From assembly GCF_005233875.1 (NCBI RefSeq), contig NZ_SZPZ01000002.1, forward strand, positions 124,001 through 188,000: a stretch of 64,000 nucleotides of DNA, in the 5' to 3' direction. The position numbers and the translations under genes were made by a program. Positions 25,112 to 33,892 of the stretch are shown in pieces. Source of the stretch: Kribbella jiaozuonensis (lineage in GTDB: Bacteria; Actinomycetota; Actinomycetes; Propionibacteriales; Kribbellaceae). The notes beneath the pieces were generated by a model that saw only the letters and a program-made list of their open reading frames with translations, was not told the DNA's origin and did not search any database. How positions within the stretch are numbered: position 1 is the first letter of the stretch; each line of letters begins with the position of its first letter.

Positions 25112-26425
25112 TCAGAACAGCACCTGGCGCGCGTGGTCGGTGTCCAGGTACTCGCGGACCGAGACGATCAGCCCGTCCCGAACAGTGAAGACTCCTCCAC
25201 ATTTGTTGCTGTAGGCACCACCGGCGCGAGCCGTTGCCTGCGCGGTCCATTCGGCGAACACCTGCTCGCCGTCCGCGATCACGTTCACCAGTTCGATCGT
25301 CACCGGCGTACCGGGAGCGAAGAGGTTGCCGGCGGCCGCGCCGAGGAACTCGTCCACGACCATGTCCCGGCCCTTCCAGTCGCCGGACAGTGGCAGATCA
25401 CCCGGGTAGGTCCAGACCACGTCCGGTGCGAAGCTTGCCCGGATCGTCGGCAGATCACCTGCCGCCACAGCCTCGACGTACCGGGTCACAACGGTCTTCG
25501 GGTCGTTCATTCGTGGTGCCTCCTTGTGCAGTGTGAGTACGGCGTTGCCGCGGATGCGGCGGTTGCGCAGGTCGTCGAGTACGGCGTCGGTCCGCGACCA
25601 GTCCTCGATCCGGCCGAGCTCCGGGTGGAGCCGTCCCGACGACACCAGCCGGACGAGCGTCGCGAGGTCCTGGTCATCGGGTCCGTGGACGTAGTGGAAG
25701 TGCTGGATCCGCGCGGCCTCGGGGCCGGTGAAGAAGTCGAAGAAGTCGAGCGTCACCGGCTGCCGACTGGCCTCGCCGAACCAGATCAGGTCACCGCCGG
25801 GAGCCAGCTTGGTCAACGCGACCGGCAGGCTCTCGCCGCCGACGGACTCGAGTACGAGGTCGAAGGGCCCGCGCGCGTCGGCGACGTCGTATACCAGGTC
25901 CTCGGCGCCGAGCTCGGGCAGTCGGGCGCCGCGGGCCGGGGAGGAGACGACGGCCGTGACCTCAGCGCCGGCCCCGGCGGCGAGTTCGGTGAAGTAATGG
26001 CCGACTCCGCCGGACGCGCCGGTCAGCAGGATTCGCCGTCCGATCACGCTGCCCGCCGTACGCAGCAACCGCAGCGCCGTCAGCCCGGCGAGCGGAAGCG
26101 CGGCGGCCTGCTCGAACGAGATGTTGTCCGGCAGTACTGCGACCTGCGTGGCCGGCGCGGTCGCGCGCTCGGCCCAGCCGGAGTGTGGCAGATGCGCGAC
26201 CACGCGACTGCCGACGGGCGGGCCGTCGGGAGCCGCCTCGACCACCCGGCCCGCGATGTCCTTGCCTGGTCGCCAGCCGTCCCGCGGCCGCTCCAACTGG
26301 AACGTCTCGCCGCGGTTGATCGAGTACGCCGCGACCTCGATCACCATGTCGTCCGCGCCGGGCCGGACCTCGTCGACCTCGGCCAGCTCGACCGCGCCGG
26401 TGTCCACCGGAACCACTGCTCTCAT
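25112..26425 (-). CDS. Zinc-free MDR quinone oxidoreductase fused in frame to SnoaL/NTF2-like protein
   Basis: A 437-codon frame. Residues 1 to about 305 are a medium-chain dehydrogenase of the quinone oxidoreductase type (GKDIAGRVVEAAPDG, nucleotide-binding ILLTGASGGVGHYFTELA). Residues 306-437 form a complete 132-residue SnoaL-like NTF2 fold (MNDPKTVVTRYVEAVAAGDL...). AAGGAGG is spaced eight bases from an in-frame ATG at 25510 exactly at the second domain, so a separate NTF2-like protein can also be made. The divergent HxlR gene probably controls the unit in response to quinone or electrophile stress. No stop codon separates the modules. Confidence 0.82.
   Translation of the reverse strand: MRAVVPVDTGAVELAEVDEVRPGADDMVIEVAAYSINRGETFQLERPRDGWRPGKDIAGRVVEAAPDGPPVGSRVVAHLPHSGWAERATAPATQVAVLPDNISFEQAAALPLAGLTALRLLRTAGSVIGRRILLTGASGGVGHYFTELAAGAGAEVTAVVSSPARGARLPELGAEDLVYDVADARGPFDLVLESVGGESLPVALTKLAPGGDLIWFGEASRQPVTLDFFDFFTGPEAARIQHFHYVHGPDDQDLATLVRLVSSGRLHPELGRIEDWSRTDAVLDDLRNRRIRGNAVLTLHKEAPRMNDPKTVVTRYVEAVAAGDLPTIRASFAPDVVWTYPGDLPLSGDWKGRDMVVDEFLGAAAGNLFAPGTPVTIELVNVIADGEQVFAEWTAQATARAGGAYSNKCGGVFTVRDGLIVSVREYLDTDHARQVLF
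25508..25525 (-). promoter_or_regulatory. Internal ribosome-binding site and ATG for the NTF2-like domain
   Basis: AAGGAGG at 25519-25525 precedes ATG 25510 by eight bases, inside the fused reading frame. It encodes Lys-Glu-Ala between the two domains. It is the best Shine-Dalgarno match in the neighbourhood and implies independent translation of the second domain. Confidence 0.6.
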
Positions 26426-26518
26426 TGCCGTTCCGCTCCTTCAACTAGACTCGGCAACGACGCTACGAGCGGGTCGTGGCGGCCGGAAGACAGCACTTAC
26501 TACTGCTATAGGCACCAA

Positions 26519-26899
26519 ATGGATACCGACCAGGTCAGAGGCAAGTGGGACGCCACCAAAGGCGCCTGCCCGACACGTCAGGTGCTGGGCCGGATCGGCG
26601 ACACCTGGACGATGCTGGTGATCAGCACGCTCGAGAAGGGCGGCACGCTGCGGTCCGGGCAACTCAAGTCGATCATCGAGGGCATCACCCAGAAGATGCT
26701 CACGCAGACGCTGCGGCACCTCGAGCGCGACGGCGTCGTACGGCGTGAGGTAGTTCCTACTGTTCCGGTGACGGTCAGCTATACGCTGACGCCGCTCGGC
26801 CTGAGCCTGGCCGCGGCCGTCGCGACGATGCGCACCTGGGCCTACGACCACATGGACGAGATCGCCGCAGCGCGCACGGAGTACGACGCCAACCTCTGA
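26519..26899 (+). CDS. HxlR-family transcriptional regulator
   Basis: 126 residues with the HxlR pattern CPTRQVLGRIGDTWTMLVISTLEKG (redox-active Cys17 near the N-terminus), winged-helix LKSIIEGITQKMLTQTLRHLERDGVV and wing PTVPVTVSYTLTPLGLSL. Members sense quinones, aldehydes or disulfide stress and regulate adjacent oxidoreductases. The gene is divergent from the quinone oxidoreductase with a 93-base gap and looks leaderless: TATAGG lies just upstream of the ATG. It is probably cotranscribed with the SDR gene eight bases downstream. Confidence 0.88.
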   Translation: MDTDQVRGKWDATKGACPTRQVLGRIGDTWTMLVISTLEKGGTLRSGQLKSIIEGITQKMLTQTLRHLERDGVVRREVVPTVPVTVSYTLTPLGLSLAAAVATMRTWAYDHMDEIAAARTEYDANL

Positions 26900-26907
26900 G
26901 GAGTCAC

Positions 26908-27675
26908 GTGGATCTGCAACTGACCGGGAAGACCGCGGTCGTCACCGGGGCCAGCAAGGGCATCGGGCTTGCCTGCGTCGAGGCGCTCGCGCGGGAGGGC
27001 GCGACGGTGACCGGGATCTCCCGTGACCCCGCCAATCTGGCCAAGGCGCAGGAGCAGTTCCCGGACCTGACGTTCGCGGTGGAAGCGGTCGACCTGACCG
27101 ATGCCGACGCGACGAAGGCGGTGTTCGAGCGGATCGGCGTACCGGACATCCTGATCAACTGCGCGGGCGCAGCGCGGCGTACTCCGGTGGACGAGCTGGA
27201 CAGCAAGGCGTTGCACGCGGCGATGGAGGCGAAGTACTTCACGTACATGCACGCGACCGAGGCCGTCATCCGTGGCATGGCCGAGCGCGGCAGCGGCGCG
27301 GTCGTGAACGTCGTCGGCCAGGGCGGTCGCGCGGCGAACCCGCTGCACATCGGCGGCGGCGCGGCCAACGCGGCGCTGATGCTCGCGTCGGTCGGCTATG
27401 CGAAGGCGTACGCCGCGCAGGGCGTCCGGGTCAACGTGATCAACCCGGGAACGACCCGCACCAACCGCGTCGACGAGGGCCTCGAGGCCGCGGTCCGCGC
27501 GACCGGCAAGTCGAAGGACGAACTGCTCGCCGAGATGGTCCGCGACGTCCCGATGGGCCGCTTCGGCGAACCCGAAGAGGTCGCCAACGTCGCCGTCTTC
27601 CTGGCCTCCCCCCAGGCCAGCTACGTCACCGCCTCAATCATCACCATGGACGGCGCCACCACCGCAGGCATCTGA
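26908..27675 (+). CDS. Short-chain dehydrogenase-like protein lacking the catalytic triad
   Basis: 255 residues. The Rossmann cofactor motif TGASKGIG (13-20), D62 and NCAG (84-87) are intact. The catalytic Ser-Tyr-Lys is replaced: the serine position is G137 (NVVGQGG), the YxxxK position is G150 to N154 (HIGGGAANAALM). The tail PEEVANVAVFLASPQASYVTASIITMDGA is typical SDR. It may bind NAD(P) and act as a regulator or use a different mechanism. GTG start at 26908 with GAGGAG upstream; near the HxlR gene. Confidence 0.82.
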   Translation: MDLQLTGKTAVVTGASKGIGLACVEALAREGATVTGISRDPANLAKAQEQFPDLTFAVEAVDLTDADATKAVFERIGVPDILINCAGAARRTPVDELDSKALHAAMEAKYFTYMHATEAVIRGMAERGSGAVVNVVGQGGRAANPLHIGGGAANAALMLASVGYAKAYAAQGVRVNVINPGTTRTNRVDEGLEAAVRATGKSKDELLAEMVRDVPMGRFGEPEEVANVAVFLASPQASYVTASIITMDGATTAGI

Positions 27676-28437
27676 TCACCGCACGGCTCCGTCGGTCGGT
27701 CGAGCGGCTGGGTTCGAGAACGGGGTGATCGGGCGGTCTTGGGGTACGCCGTCGATGGTGAGGTCGACGTTCTCGTTGAAGAAGGCTACGTGCCCGGTTA
27801 TCGGTAGCAGGGGTGCTGTGGGGAAGTCGTAGGACCAGGCGACGTCGGGGACCGAGGGGACCGACCAGTACTCCGACGTGCGGCCCTTGTACGGGCAGGC
27901 GGTGACGGTCTCCGACGGGGTCAGGTGCTCCAGGTGGACGGATGTCTTCGGGAAGTAGTAGCGCGGTGGTAGCCCGGTCTCGAAGACGATGACGGTCGAG
28001 CTCGAGTCGGCCAGCACGATGCCCTCCACCGCTACCTCGACCCGGCGGGTGGAGTTGATCGCGTCGACGCGGGAGTACGGGTTGCGGGGGTGGACGAAGA
28101 CTTCCTCGTCTTCCTCGAACCACCGGTCGAGTGCGTCCCATTGGAACCGGACGCGGTCCTTTGCGACGCCGTCGTCGTACACCCAGGCGTGGCCCGACCC
28201 GGCGGTGTGCACGCGCGCGACCCCGTGCTGGAAGGACTTCGTGTCGCCGGTGTCGGTCAGTACTCCGTCCGCCACGTCCCCGACCGGGATGTAGTACTGC
28301 GGGTACGGCGGGAACTCCCACAGGTAGATCGCGTCCGTCGTGTCGAGGACGACGCGGTCGTCGAGCATCGCGCGGATCCGCCGCGGGACCGGTGCGGTAC
28401 CGCCGGGCGGGATCAGGGGTTCGGGGTAGGCGCTCAT
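27676..28437 (-). CDS. DUF427 protein with two tandem domains
   Basis: 253 residues with two DUF427 units. The first is around RIRAMLDDRVVLDTTDAIYLWEFPPYPQYYIPVGDV. The second is around RRVEVAVEGIVLADSSSTVIVFETGLPPRYYFPKTSV with CPYKGRTSEYWSV. DUF427 proteins are small beta-rich proteins of unknown enzymology, common in actinobacteria; the duplicated form is common too. Its stop abuts the convergent SDR stop with no spacer. A GC-rich hairpin lies upstream, next to the GH27 gene. Confidence 0.85.
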   Translation of the reverse strand: MSAYPEPLIPPGGTAPVPRRIRAMLDDRVVLDTTDAIYLWEFPPYPQYYIPVGDVADGVLTDTGDTKSFQHGVARVHTAGSGHAWVYDDGVAKDRVRFQWDALDRWFEEDEEVFVHPRNPYSRVDAINSTRRVEVAVEGIVLADSSSTVIVFETGLPPRYYFPKTSVHLEHLTPSETVTACPYKGRTSEYWSVPSVPDVAWSYDFPTAPLLPITGHVAFFNENVDLTIDGVPQDRPITPFSNPAARPTDGAVR

Positions 28438-28450
28438 TGGTCCAGTAAAG

Positions 28451-28483
28451 CGCGGGGCCGGCCCTGGTGGTGCCGGCCCCGCG
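28451..28483. terminator. 12-bp GC hairpin, terminator of the GH27 gene
   Basis: CGCGGGGCCGGC pairs with GCCGGCCCCGCG around the loop CCTGGTGGT. It starts 16 bases after the GH27 stop on the minus strand. There is no T tract, as usual in high-GC actinobacteria. The loop word CCTGGTG recurs in two hairpins at 38309-38369. Confidence 0.65.
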
Positions 28484-28498
28484 GCTCGATGGACCGGA

Positions 28499-30517
28499 TC
28501 AGACGGTGATCCAGTCGATATCGGCGATGTAGCCGTTCGGGTTGCTGACCTTGATCGAGTTCGCCCCGGCGGTCAGCTTCATCGGCAGGTACGTCACCTG
28601 CGGCGTACCCCAGTCGTTGTCGCCGAGACCGCTGTAGTTGGCCCAGTAGTTGTCGGTGCCGTTCACCGTGAGCATGCTCTGCCGGCTGGTGTCACCGTCG
28701 GTGTAGGCGATCTTGACCAGGTACGTCCCGGTCGTCGGCACGGTGATGTTGTTGAGCGTCACCGTCGACCCGTAGCCGATGTTGCCGATCTTCGAACCGC
28801 CCGAGCACAGGGTGCATCCCGAGACGCCCGCGTCACCGGTCAGTGTGCTGCTCGACGCCTCGGCCTCGTACCGCACCGGCCCGCCGTTCTTCGCGGTGAA
28901 CATCGTCACCGGCGCACTCGACGCACCCTTGGAACCCTGCACGGTGAACGTGTACTGCGTCTGCGGCAACAGCCCGCTGACGACGACGTTCGTACCCGAG
29001 CTGGTCGCCACCTGCTTGCCATTGGCAAACACCTTGTACGACGACGCACCTGCGCTCGGCCGCCAGGTCAGCGACACCGTCGTCCGGCTCACGTCGGTCG
29101 CGGTCAGATCGGCCGGGATCGCTCCGCTGCCGTTCGGGGTGATCTTGTACAGCTTCGACCCATGCGCCGGAAGCTGGGCGCTGACTGCGCCGGACACGTT
29201 GCGCGTGTTCTGGTTCGCCCAGATGTCGCGGACAGTCGCCTTGCCGTCGATCCCGAGCTGAGCGAAGTTGCCGGTCACCGTGGCGGGGGAGTCGGCCAGG
29301 TTGAACAGCGCGACCGTCGTACTGCCGTCCTTGTTCTGCGCGTACCAGACCTGCTGCAACTGGTCCTGGTTCAGCGGACGGGCCGGGTTGCCGGACTGGT
29401 CGATCGCGATGACCTCGCGGTTCGTCAGCAGCTTCAGGCCGTACGCGTCGAGCTTGGTCAGGTCGTCACCGGCGAACAGCGGCGCCGAGTTGATCGCCCA
29501 GAACGTCATGTAGCTCTGCCGTTCGGCGTCGGTCAGGCCGTCCATCGCGCCGACTCCGACGTTGAGCGCGTCCAGGTTGTTCCAGTGCCCCGGACCGGCG
29601 TCGTCGATCCACTGCGGAAGGTCCCACCAGCGTGCCTTCACCGAGCTGTCCCACTTGACGATCGTGTCGCAGTAGCACTCGACGTCGGTATCGATCCGCC
29701 AGCCGTTCGAGTTCTGCTTCCACACGTCGGCGTACCGATGGCTGAGCGACCAGGACAGCGTGTACTGCATCGGTCGGCCGGCGTTCTGTACTGCGCGCCA
29801 CCACGCCTCGATGTCCTCGGTGTTGTTGTGGTTCGGGTCGTCCGGCGCGCCCTTCCACGAGCCCGGGCCGACACCGTCCATCTTGATGAAGTCGACACCC
29901 CAGGACGCGAACAGCTTCGCGATCGAGTCCGCGTACTTCTGCGCACACGGACTCTCGTAGTTGATCTTGTACGCCGCGTCCCAGCCGTTGGTCTTGCGCA
30001 GGTCGGGGTAGACGATGTCGCGCGTGAAGCAGCCGGGCGCGTCGTAGATCGGCGTGTTGCCGTCGCGGTACACGTCCGTGCCGAGGCCGACGGTGGTGTA
30101 GATGCCGAACTTCAGCCCGAGCTTGTGGATGTCGTCGCCGACCGCCTTCATCCCGCGCGGGAAGCGCTTCGCCATCGCGACCGGGCGGCCGTACTCGTCA
30201 CCGCCGTCCTGCCAGCCGGCGTCGACGTTGATGTACTCGTAGCCGTACGGCTTGAGCTTGGTGGCGAGCGCGTTCGCCTGGGTGAGGATGTTCTTCTCGC
30301 TGATGAAGCTGCCCGGGCCGTCGGGGTTGACGCCCGGATAGTTGGTCGACTGCAGGCTCCAGCTGCTCCAGCCCATGTACGGCTTGGCGGCGACCTGCGG
30401 ATAGGTGGCGGGAGTCGGCTTCTTCGCCTCGATCGCATCGGCGGGGGCGGTTGCGGCTGCCGTCGACACCAGGGCGATGGCAGCCAGCACGGTCAGAGTG
30501 GGGCGTCTCAAGGACAT
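28499..30517 (-). CDS. Secreted GH27 glycosidase (alpha-galactosidase type) with Fn3 and CBM
   Basis: 672 residues. A Sec signal peptide (MSLRRPTLTVLAAIALVSTAAATAPADA) is followed by a GH27 barrel: PYMGWSSWS, YEYINVDAGWQ, nucleophile D214 (FIKMDGVG) and acid/base D278 (RIDTDVE). A C-terminal antiparallel domain, an Fn3 unit (about 465-545, PADLTATDVSRTTVSLTW) and a CBM35/CBM6-like module (about 550-672, YEAEASSSTLTG) follow. It is expected to remove alpha-galactose or a related pyranose from plant polysaccharides outside the cell. A promoter candidate lies at 30557-30586. Confidence 0.9.
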   Translation of the reverse strand: MSLRRPTLTVLAAIALVSTAAATAPADAIEAKKPTPATYPQVAAKPYMGWSSWSLQSTNYPGVNPDGPGSFISEKNILTQANALATKLKPYGYEYINVDAGWQDGGDEYGRPVAMAKRFPRGMKAVGDDIHKLGLKFGIYTTVGLGTDVYRDGNTPIYDAPGCFTRDIVYPDLRKTNGWDAAYKINYESPCAQKYADSIAKLFASWGVDFIKMDGVGPGSWKGAPDDPNHNNTEDIEAWWRAVQNAGRPMQYTLSWSLSHRYADVWKQNSNGWRIDTDVECYCDTIVKWDSSVKARWWDLPQWIDDAGPGHWNNLDALNVGVGAMDGLTDAERQSYMTFWAINSAPLFAGDDLTKLDAYGLKLLTNREVIAIDQSGNPARPLNQDQLQQVWYAQNKDGSTTVALFNLADSPATVTGNFAQLGIDGKATVRDIWANQNTRNVSGAVSAQLPAHGSKLYKITPNGSGAIPADLTATDVSRTTVSLTWRPSAGASSYKVFANGKQVATSSGTNVVVSGLLPQTQYTFTVQGSKGASSAPVTMFTAKNGGPVRYEAEASSSTLTGDAGVSGCTLCSGGSKIGNIGYGSTVTLNNITVPTTGTYLVKIAYTDGDTSRQSMLTVNGTDNYWANYSGLGDNDWGTPQVTYLPMKLTAGANSIKVSNPNGYIADIDWITV

Positions 30518-30556
30518 GCGATGTTCCTCCGGGGGAGGAGTGAGCGGACGCGGCCG

Positions 30557-30586
30557 AGCCTAGGTCGGCTTAATTTACACAGTCAA
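30557..30586 (-). promoter_or_regulatory. Candidate promoter of the GH27 gene
   Basis: On the minus strand TTGACT (30581-30586) and TAGGCT (30557-30562) are separated by 18 bases, a good match to the housekeeping sigma consensus. The start codon lies about 40 bases downstream. The local sequence is unusually A/T-rich for this region. Confidence 0.5.
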
Positions 30587-30724
30587 GTATTCAGCGCCGG
30601 TGACTTCCTGTGACACGACTGCCATGGAACCTTGATCAACTTCGCTCCGCGGCTCGGTCGTCGTAGCAGCAACAGGCCGGCTTCGTGAGGACGCCGGCCG
30701 GGTGCAAGAGGGGGTTCCATCATC

Positions 30725-32181
30725 GTGAAGGCACGAAAACTCGGCCGTACGGCGATCGCCGTGGCCGGTGCGGCCGGACTGGTCGCGCTCGCGGCGGCCG
30801 GTGCGTCGGCGAGCACTCAAGTCGCTCGACCGGCCATGAAATTGGTTGCCGGTAGCACCGATGTGACGTTGGAGAACGTCGAGGACTACGGGACCGACCT
30901 CGACCTCGGTACGCATGTGGTGGCCGGCAACGCACCGATCGAGGTGCGGGCCACGCGCGCGTCGTACAGCTCGCCGGTGGTCGCGACGCAGTACGTCAAC
31001 GGTAAGGCGACCCGGCAGTTGCCGAAGGGGCTCGTCACGGATTTCTCCGGCCTGGGGAAGTTCCTGCACATCACGCTCACCGATGCCGCGGGCAAGAAGG
31101 TGCTCGACAAGGACCAGGCGCTGTGTCTGAACGGCGAAGGGTCCCGGACCCGGCCGGACGCGCCCGCGACCTCGCCGTACCCGGACGGCTGTACGGCGAA
31201 CCCGTTCACGCAGGGCGCGGTCTGGGGCGTGCAGACGGGATGGTCATCGCGGACGTACGGCGGCGGCGATCCGGTGAAGCTTGCCAACGGCAAGTACAAG
31301 GCCGTTGTCACGGTCAACAAGGCTACCGGGACTTCTTCAAGATCCCGGCGGCGGACGCATCGGTGAAGCTGAACGTCACGATCCAGAAGGGTGACCCGTC
31401 CGGCGACCGGAAGGCGGCAGCGAGCTCGGTGGCGCTGAAGCCTCACACGGCCCGTCCGACCGGGAAGGCGTCCGTACCGAAGGGGCCGAAACCTGACCTG
31501 CGGGCGGTGCCGGCCTGGGGGATCGTGGCGGCGCCGGGCGACGAGGGTACGCCGGATGCGGCCAAGGACTTCCTGCAGTTCTCGGCGACCGTGTGGAATG
31601 CAGGCCCGTCGCCGCTCGTGCTGGACGGGTTCCGCCGGCAGGGTAAGGACCTGATGGACGCGTACCAGTACTTCTATGACACGCACGGCAAGGAGGTTGG
31701 GTACCAGAACACCGGGACGCTCGAGTGGGACGGCCGGCCCGGACACAACCACTGGCACTTCACCGACTTCGCCCGCTACAGCCTGCTGAACTCGAAGCAG
31801 ACCGAGGTGGTCCGCAGCCAGAAGGAGGCATTCTGCCTGGCCGCGACGGATGCCATCGACTACACGGTGAAGAACGCCAACTGGCACCCGTACAACACCG
31901 ACCTGCACACCGCGTGCGGCGATCATGGCTCGCTGTCGGTGCGTGAGGTCCTTGACGTCGGCAACGGTGACACCTACGAGCAGTCGTTGCCCGGGCAGTC
32001 CTTCGACATCACGAACCTTGCCAACGGCACGTACTACGTCCAGGTGAGCGCGAACCCGGAGAACCGCCTGTACGAGTCGAACACGAAGAACAACGTTGCC
32101 CTGCGCAAGGTGATTCTGGGCGGCACCAAGCACCACCGCACCGTCCAGGTCCCGCCTGTCGGTGTGATCACCGCTCCGTAA
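30725..32181 (+). pseudogene. Lysyl oxidase-like secreted copper protein, frameshifted
   Basis: Two overlapping frames together make one protein. The first runs from GTG 30725 with a signal peptide (TAIAVAGAAGLVALAAAGASA) to about codon 200 (VVTVNKATG). The second carries the rest from about 31321 (GYRDFFKIPAADAS...) to 32181. The copper-binding motif GHNHWHF and RYSLLNSK identify a lysyl oxidase domain; CLNGEG and PYPDGC lie in the first part. Adding one G at AAGGCT (31319-31324) restores the frame as NKGYRDFF. This is either a recent inactivating deletion or a sequencing error. There is no slippery signal to suggest programmed shifting. Confidence 0.8.
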
Positions 32182-32192
32182 ACAGATGCCCA

Positions 32193-32231
32193 GGGCAGGT
32201 CCGAGTTGAAGGCAGCAGCTCGGACCTGCCC
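32193..32231. terminator. 13-bp hairpin between convergent genes
   Basis: GGGCAGGTCCGAG pairs perfectly with CTCGGACCTGCCC around a 13-base loop. It sits between the 3' ends of the lysyl oxidase-like gene and the MFS gene, and could terminate transcripts from both sides. No T tract. Confidence 0.7.
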
Positions 32232-32238
32232 CAGGAGC

Positions 32239-33768
32239 TCAGTGGTGTTGTGGCCGGCGGCGTGCCCGGCTCGGACGCAGATGCGAGTCCATCCGGGCGT
32301 GCTGACGGCGACCCAGGATGAACGGGCGCGACGTCCGCGTGATGGGCGTGCTCGACGGGGCAGACAGCATGATCTCGGTCTGCTGGAGGTTGAGCCGGAT
32401 CGGGACCTGGTGCCACGGGGACCTGGTCCGAACCAGGACGAGCCGGAACTGGCCGTCCCGCCGCAGCCGCAGCCCGATCGCGATCGTCGCGACCGACGGG
32501 ATCAGCCCGGCGAGGAGCAGCGCCGACCGCGCCCCGAAGTGCTGAGCGAGGAACCCGACCGTCGGCCCGCCGATCGCGCCGCCCCCGATGAAGACAAGGT
32601 TGTAGATCCCGGAGACCCGGCCGCGCAGGCCGTCCGGAGTGGTCAACTGGACCATCGACTGGGCCGCGGTCAGGAACATCAGGGTCGCCATCCCCATCGA
32701 TGCCAGCACCGGGATGAACGTCCACTGCGACGGCTGGATCGCCGCCAGTACTTGGGTGATCGTGAGCAGGCACGCGATCCCGATCAGGTTGCGCAACCGC
32801 GTCGGCCGGACCCGCCGGGCCGAGAGCAGCGCCCCGCACAGCGCCCCGACCGCGACGACGGAGTTCAGTACGCCGTACCCCGATGCGCCGGTGTGGAAGA
32901 CCCGGTCGGCGAACGCGGTCAGCGTCACCGGCAGGCTGATCGTGAACATGCCGTAGATCCCGACCAGCGCGATCGCCCACCGGACGGCCGGCTCGTGGAA
33001 CGCGTACCGCACGCCGTCACGCAGTCCGTCGCGGATCCGCATCCCGGCGTTCGCCTTGCGGGCCGCGTGGCCGCCGTGCATCTCGCTCTCGCGCATCCGC
33101 AGCAGCGCGCTGATCGAGGCGAAGAATGTGCACGCGTTGATAGCGAACGCCCACGGGGTGCCGAGTACGCCGAGCAGCACGCCGCCGAGCGCCGGCCCGG
33201 CCATGCTGCCGAGCTGGAACGTCGACGAGACCATGCTGATCGCGTTCCGCACGGTGTCGCGCGGGACGAGCTCGGTGACGAACGACTGCCGGGTCGGGTT
33301 GTCGACCGCGGTGGACAGGCCGAGCACGAACGCCATCGTGTAGACGTGCCACACCTGGACGTGGCCGGTGAAGCCGACGACCGCCAGCACGGCGGCGCAC
33401 GATCCGAACGTCGTCTGCGTCGCGAGCAGGACCTTCCGCTTCGGGAAGCGGTCCGCGATGACGCCGCCGTACAGACCGAGCAGGAGCGTGGGGGTGAACT
33501 GCAGCGCGGTGGTGATGCCGACCGCGGTGGCGCTGCCGGTGAGTGTCAGCACCAGCCAGTCCTGCGCGATGCGCTGGATCCAGCCGCCGGTCGAGACGAC
33601 CAGCAGCCCGCTGACCAGGAGGCGGAAGTTGCGGACCCGCAGCGCGCTGAAGGTGTCCTTGAAACCGGGACGGCGCGCCTGCGTGTCCCGGAGTCGGGTC
33701 GAGTCGGTGGTGCGGTGGAGATGGAAGTCGGTGGACGGGACAGAACCGGAAGTGGCCCGGGTGGTCAA
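32239..33768 (-). CDS. MFS drug-type exporter (DHA3/EntS-like)
   Basis: 509 residues with about twelve hydrophobic helices. LYGGVIADRFPKRKVLLATQ is the MFS loop signature and GLSTAVDNPTRQSFVTELVPRDTVRNAISM is typical of the DHA3 macrolide/siderophore exporter group. A polar Arg/Pro-rich tail follows the last helix. The likely start is TTG 33768 with AGGGAT upstream; the N-terminal about 35 residues are cytosolic. It is divergent from a LysR regulator, which suggests inducible export. Substrate unknown. Confidence 0.82.
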   Translation of the reverse strand: MTTRATSGSVPSTDFHLHRTTDSTRLRDTQARRPGFKDTFSALRVRNFRLLVSGLLVVSTGGWIQRIAQDWLVLTLTGSATAVGITTALQFTPTLLLGLYGGVIADRFPKRKVLLATQTTFGSCAAVLAVVGFTGHVQVWHVYTMAFVLGLSTAVDNPTRQSFVTELVPRDTVRNAISMVSSTFQLGSMAGPALGGVLLGVLGTPWAFAINACTFFASISALLRMRESEMHGGHAARKANAGMRIRDGLRDGVRYAFHEPAVRWAIALVGIYGMFTISLPVTLTAFADRVFHTGASGYGVLNSVVAVGALCGALLSARRVRPTRLRNLIGIACLLTITQVLAAIQPSQWTFIPVLASMGMATLMFLTAAQSMVQLTTPDGLRGRVSGIYNLVFIGGGAIGGPTVGFLAQHFGARSALLLAGLIPSVATIAIGLRLRRDGQFRLVLVRTRSPWHQVPIRLNLQQTEIMLSAPSSTPITRTSRPFILGRRQHARMDSHLRPSRARRRPQHH

Positions 33769-33846
33769 GAGCGATCCCTACGCGTGTGGACTGGTCAGGG
33801 GAGGACACGTCCATCCTCACGGTTCGGTACTGGATTCCCCCAGCGA

Positions 33847-33879
33847 ATTACTCCTATTAGTCTTATAGCGTCACGTAAT
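33847..33879. promoter_or_regulatory. A/T-rich divergent control region with inverted repeat
   Basis: ATTAC at 33847-33851 and GTAAT at 33875-33879 flank the A/T-rich TCCTATTAGTCTTATAG between the MFS and LysR starts. The T-N11-A spacing and position fit a LysR-type operator controlling both genes, but the match is loose. Confidence 0.4.
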
Positions 33880-33892
33880 GAAGGGGGAATCG

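Noticed and set aside
25133..26518. A long plus-strand frame reading into the HxlR gene
   Set aside because: It is antisense to the oxidoreductase/NTF2 ORF; only the part from 26519 has a real domain.
29162..30613. A 483-codon plus-strand frame opposite the GH27 gene
   Set aside because: The minus frame has a signal peptide and catalytic residues; the plus frame is Val/Arg-rich shadow sequence.
31300..31340. Programmed frameshift in the lysyl oxidase-like gene
   Set aside because: There is no slippery heptamer or downstream structure that stands out, and the family is not known for recoding; an indel is simpler.
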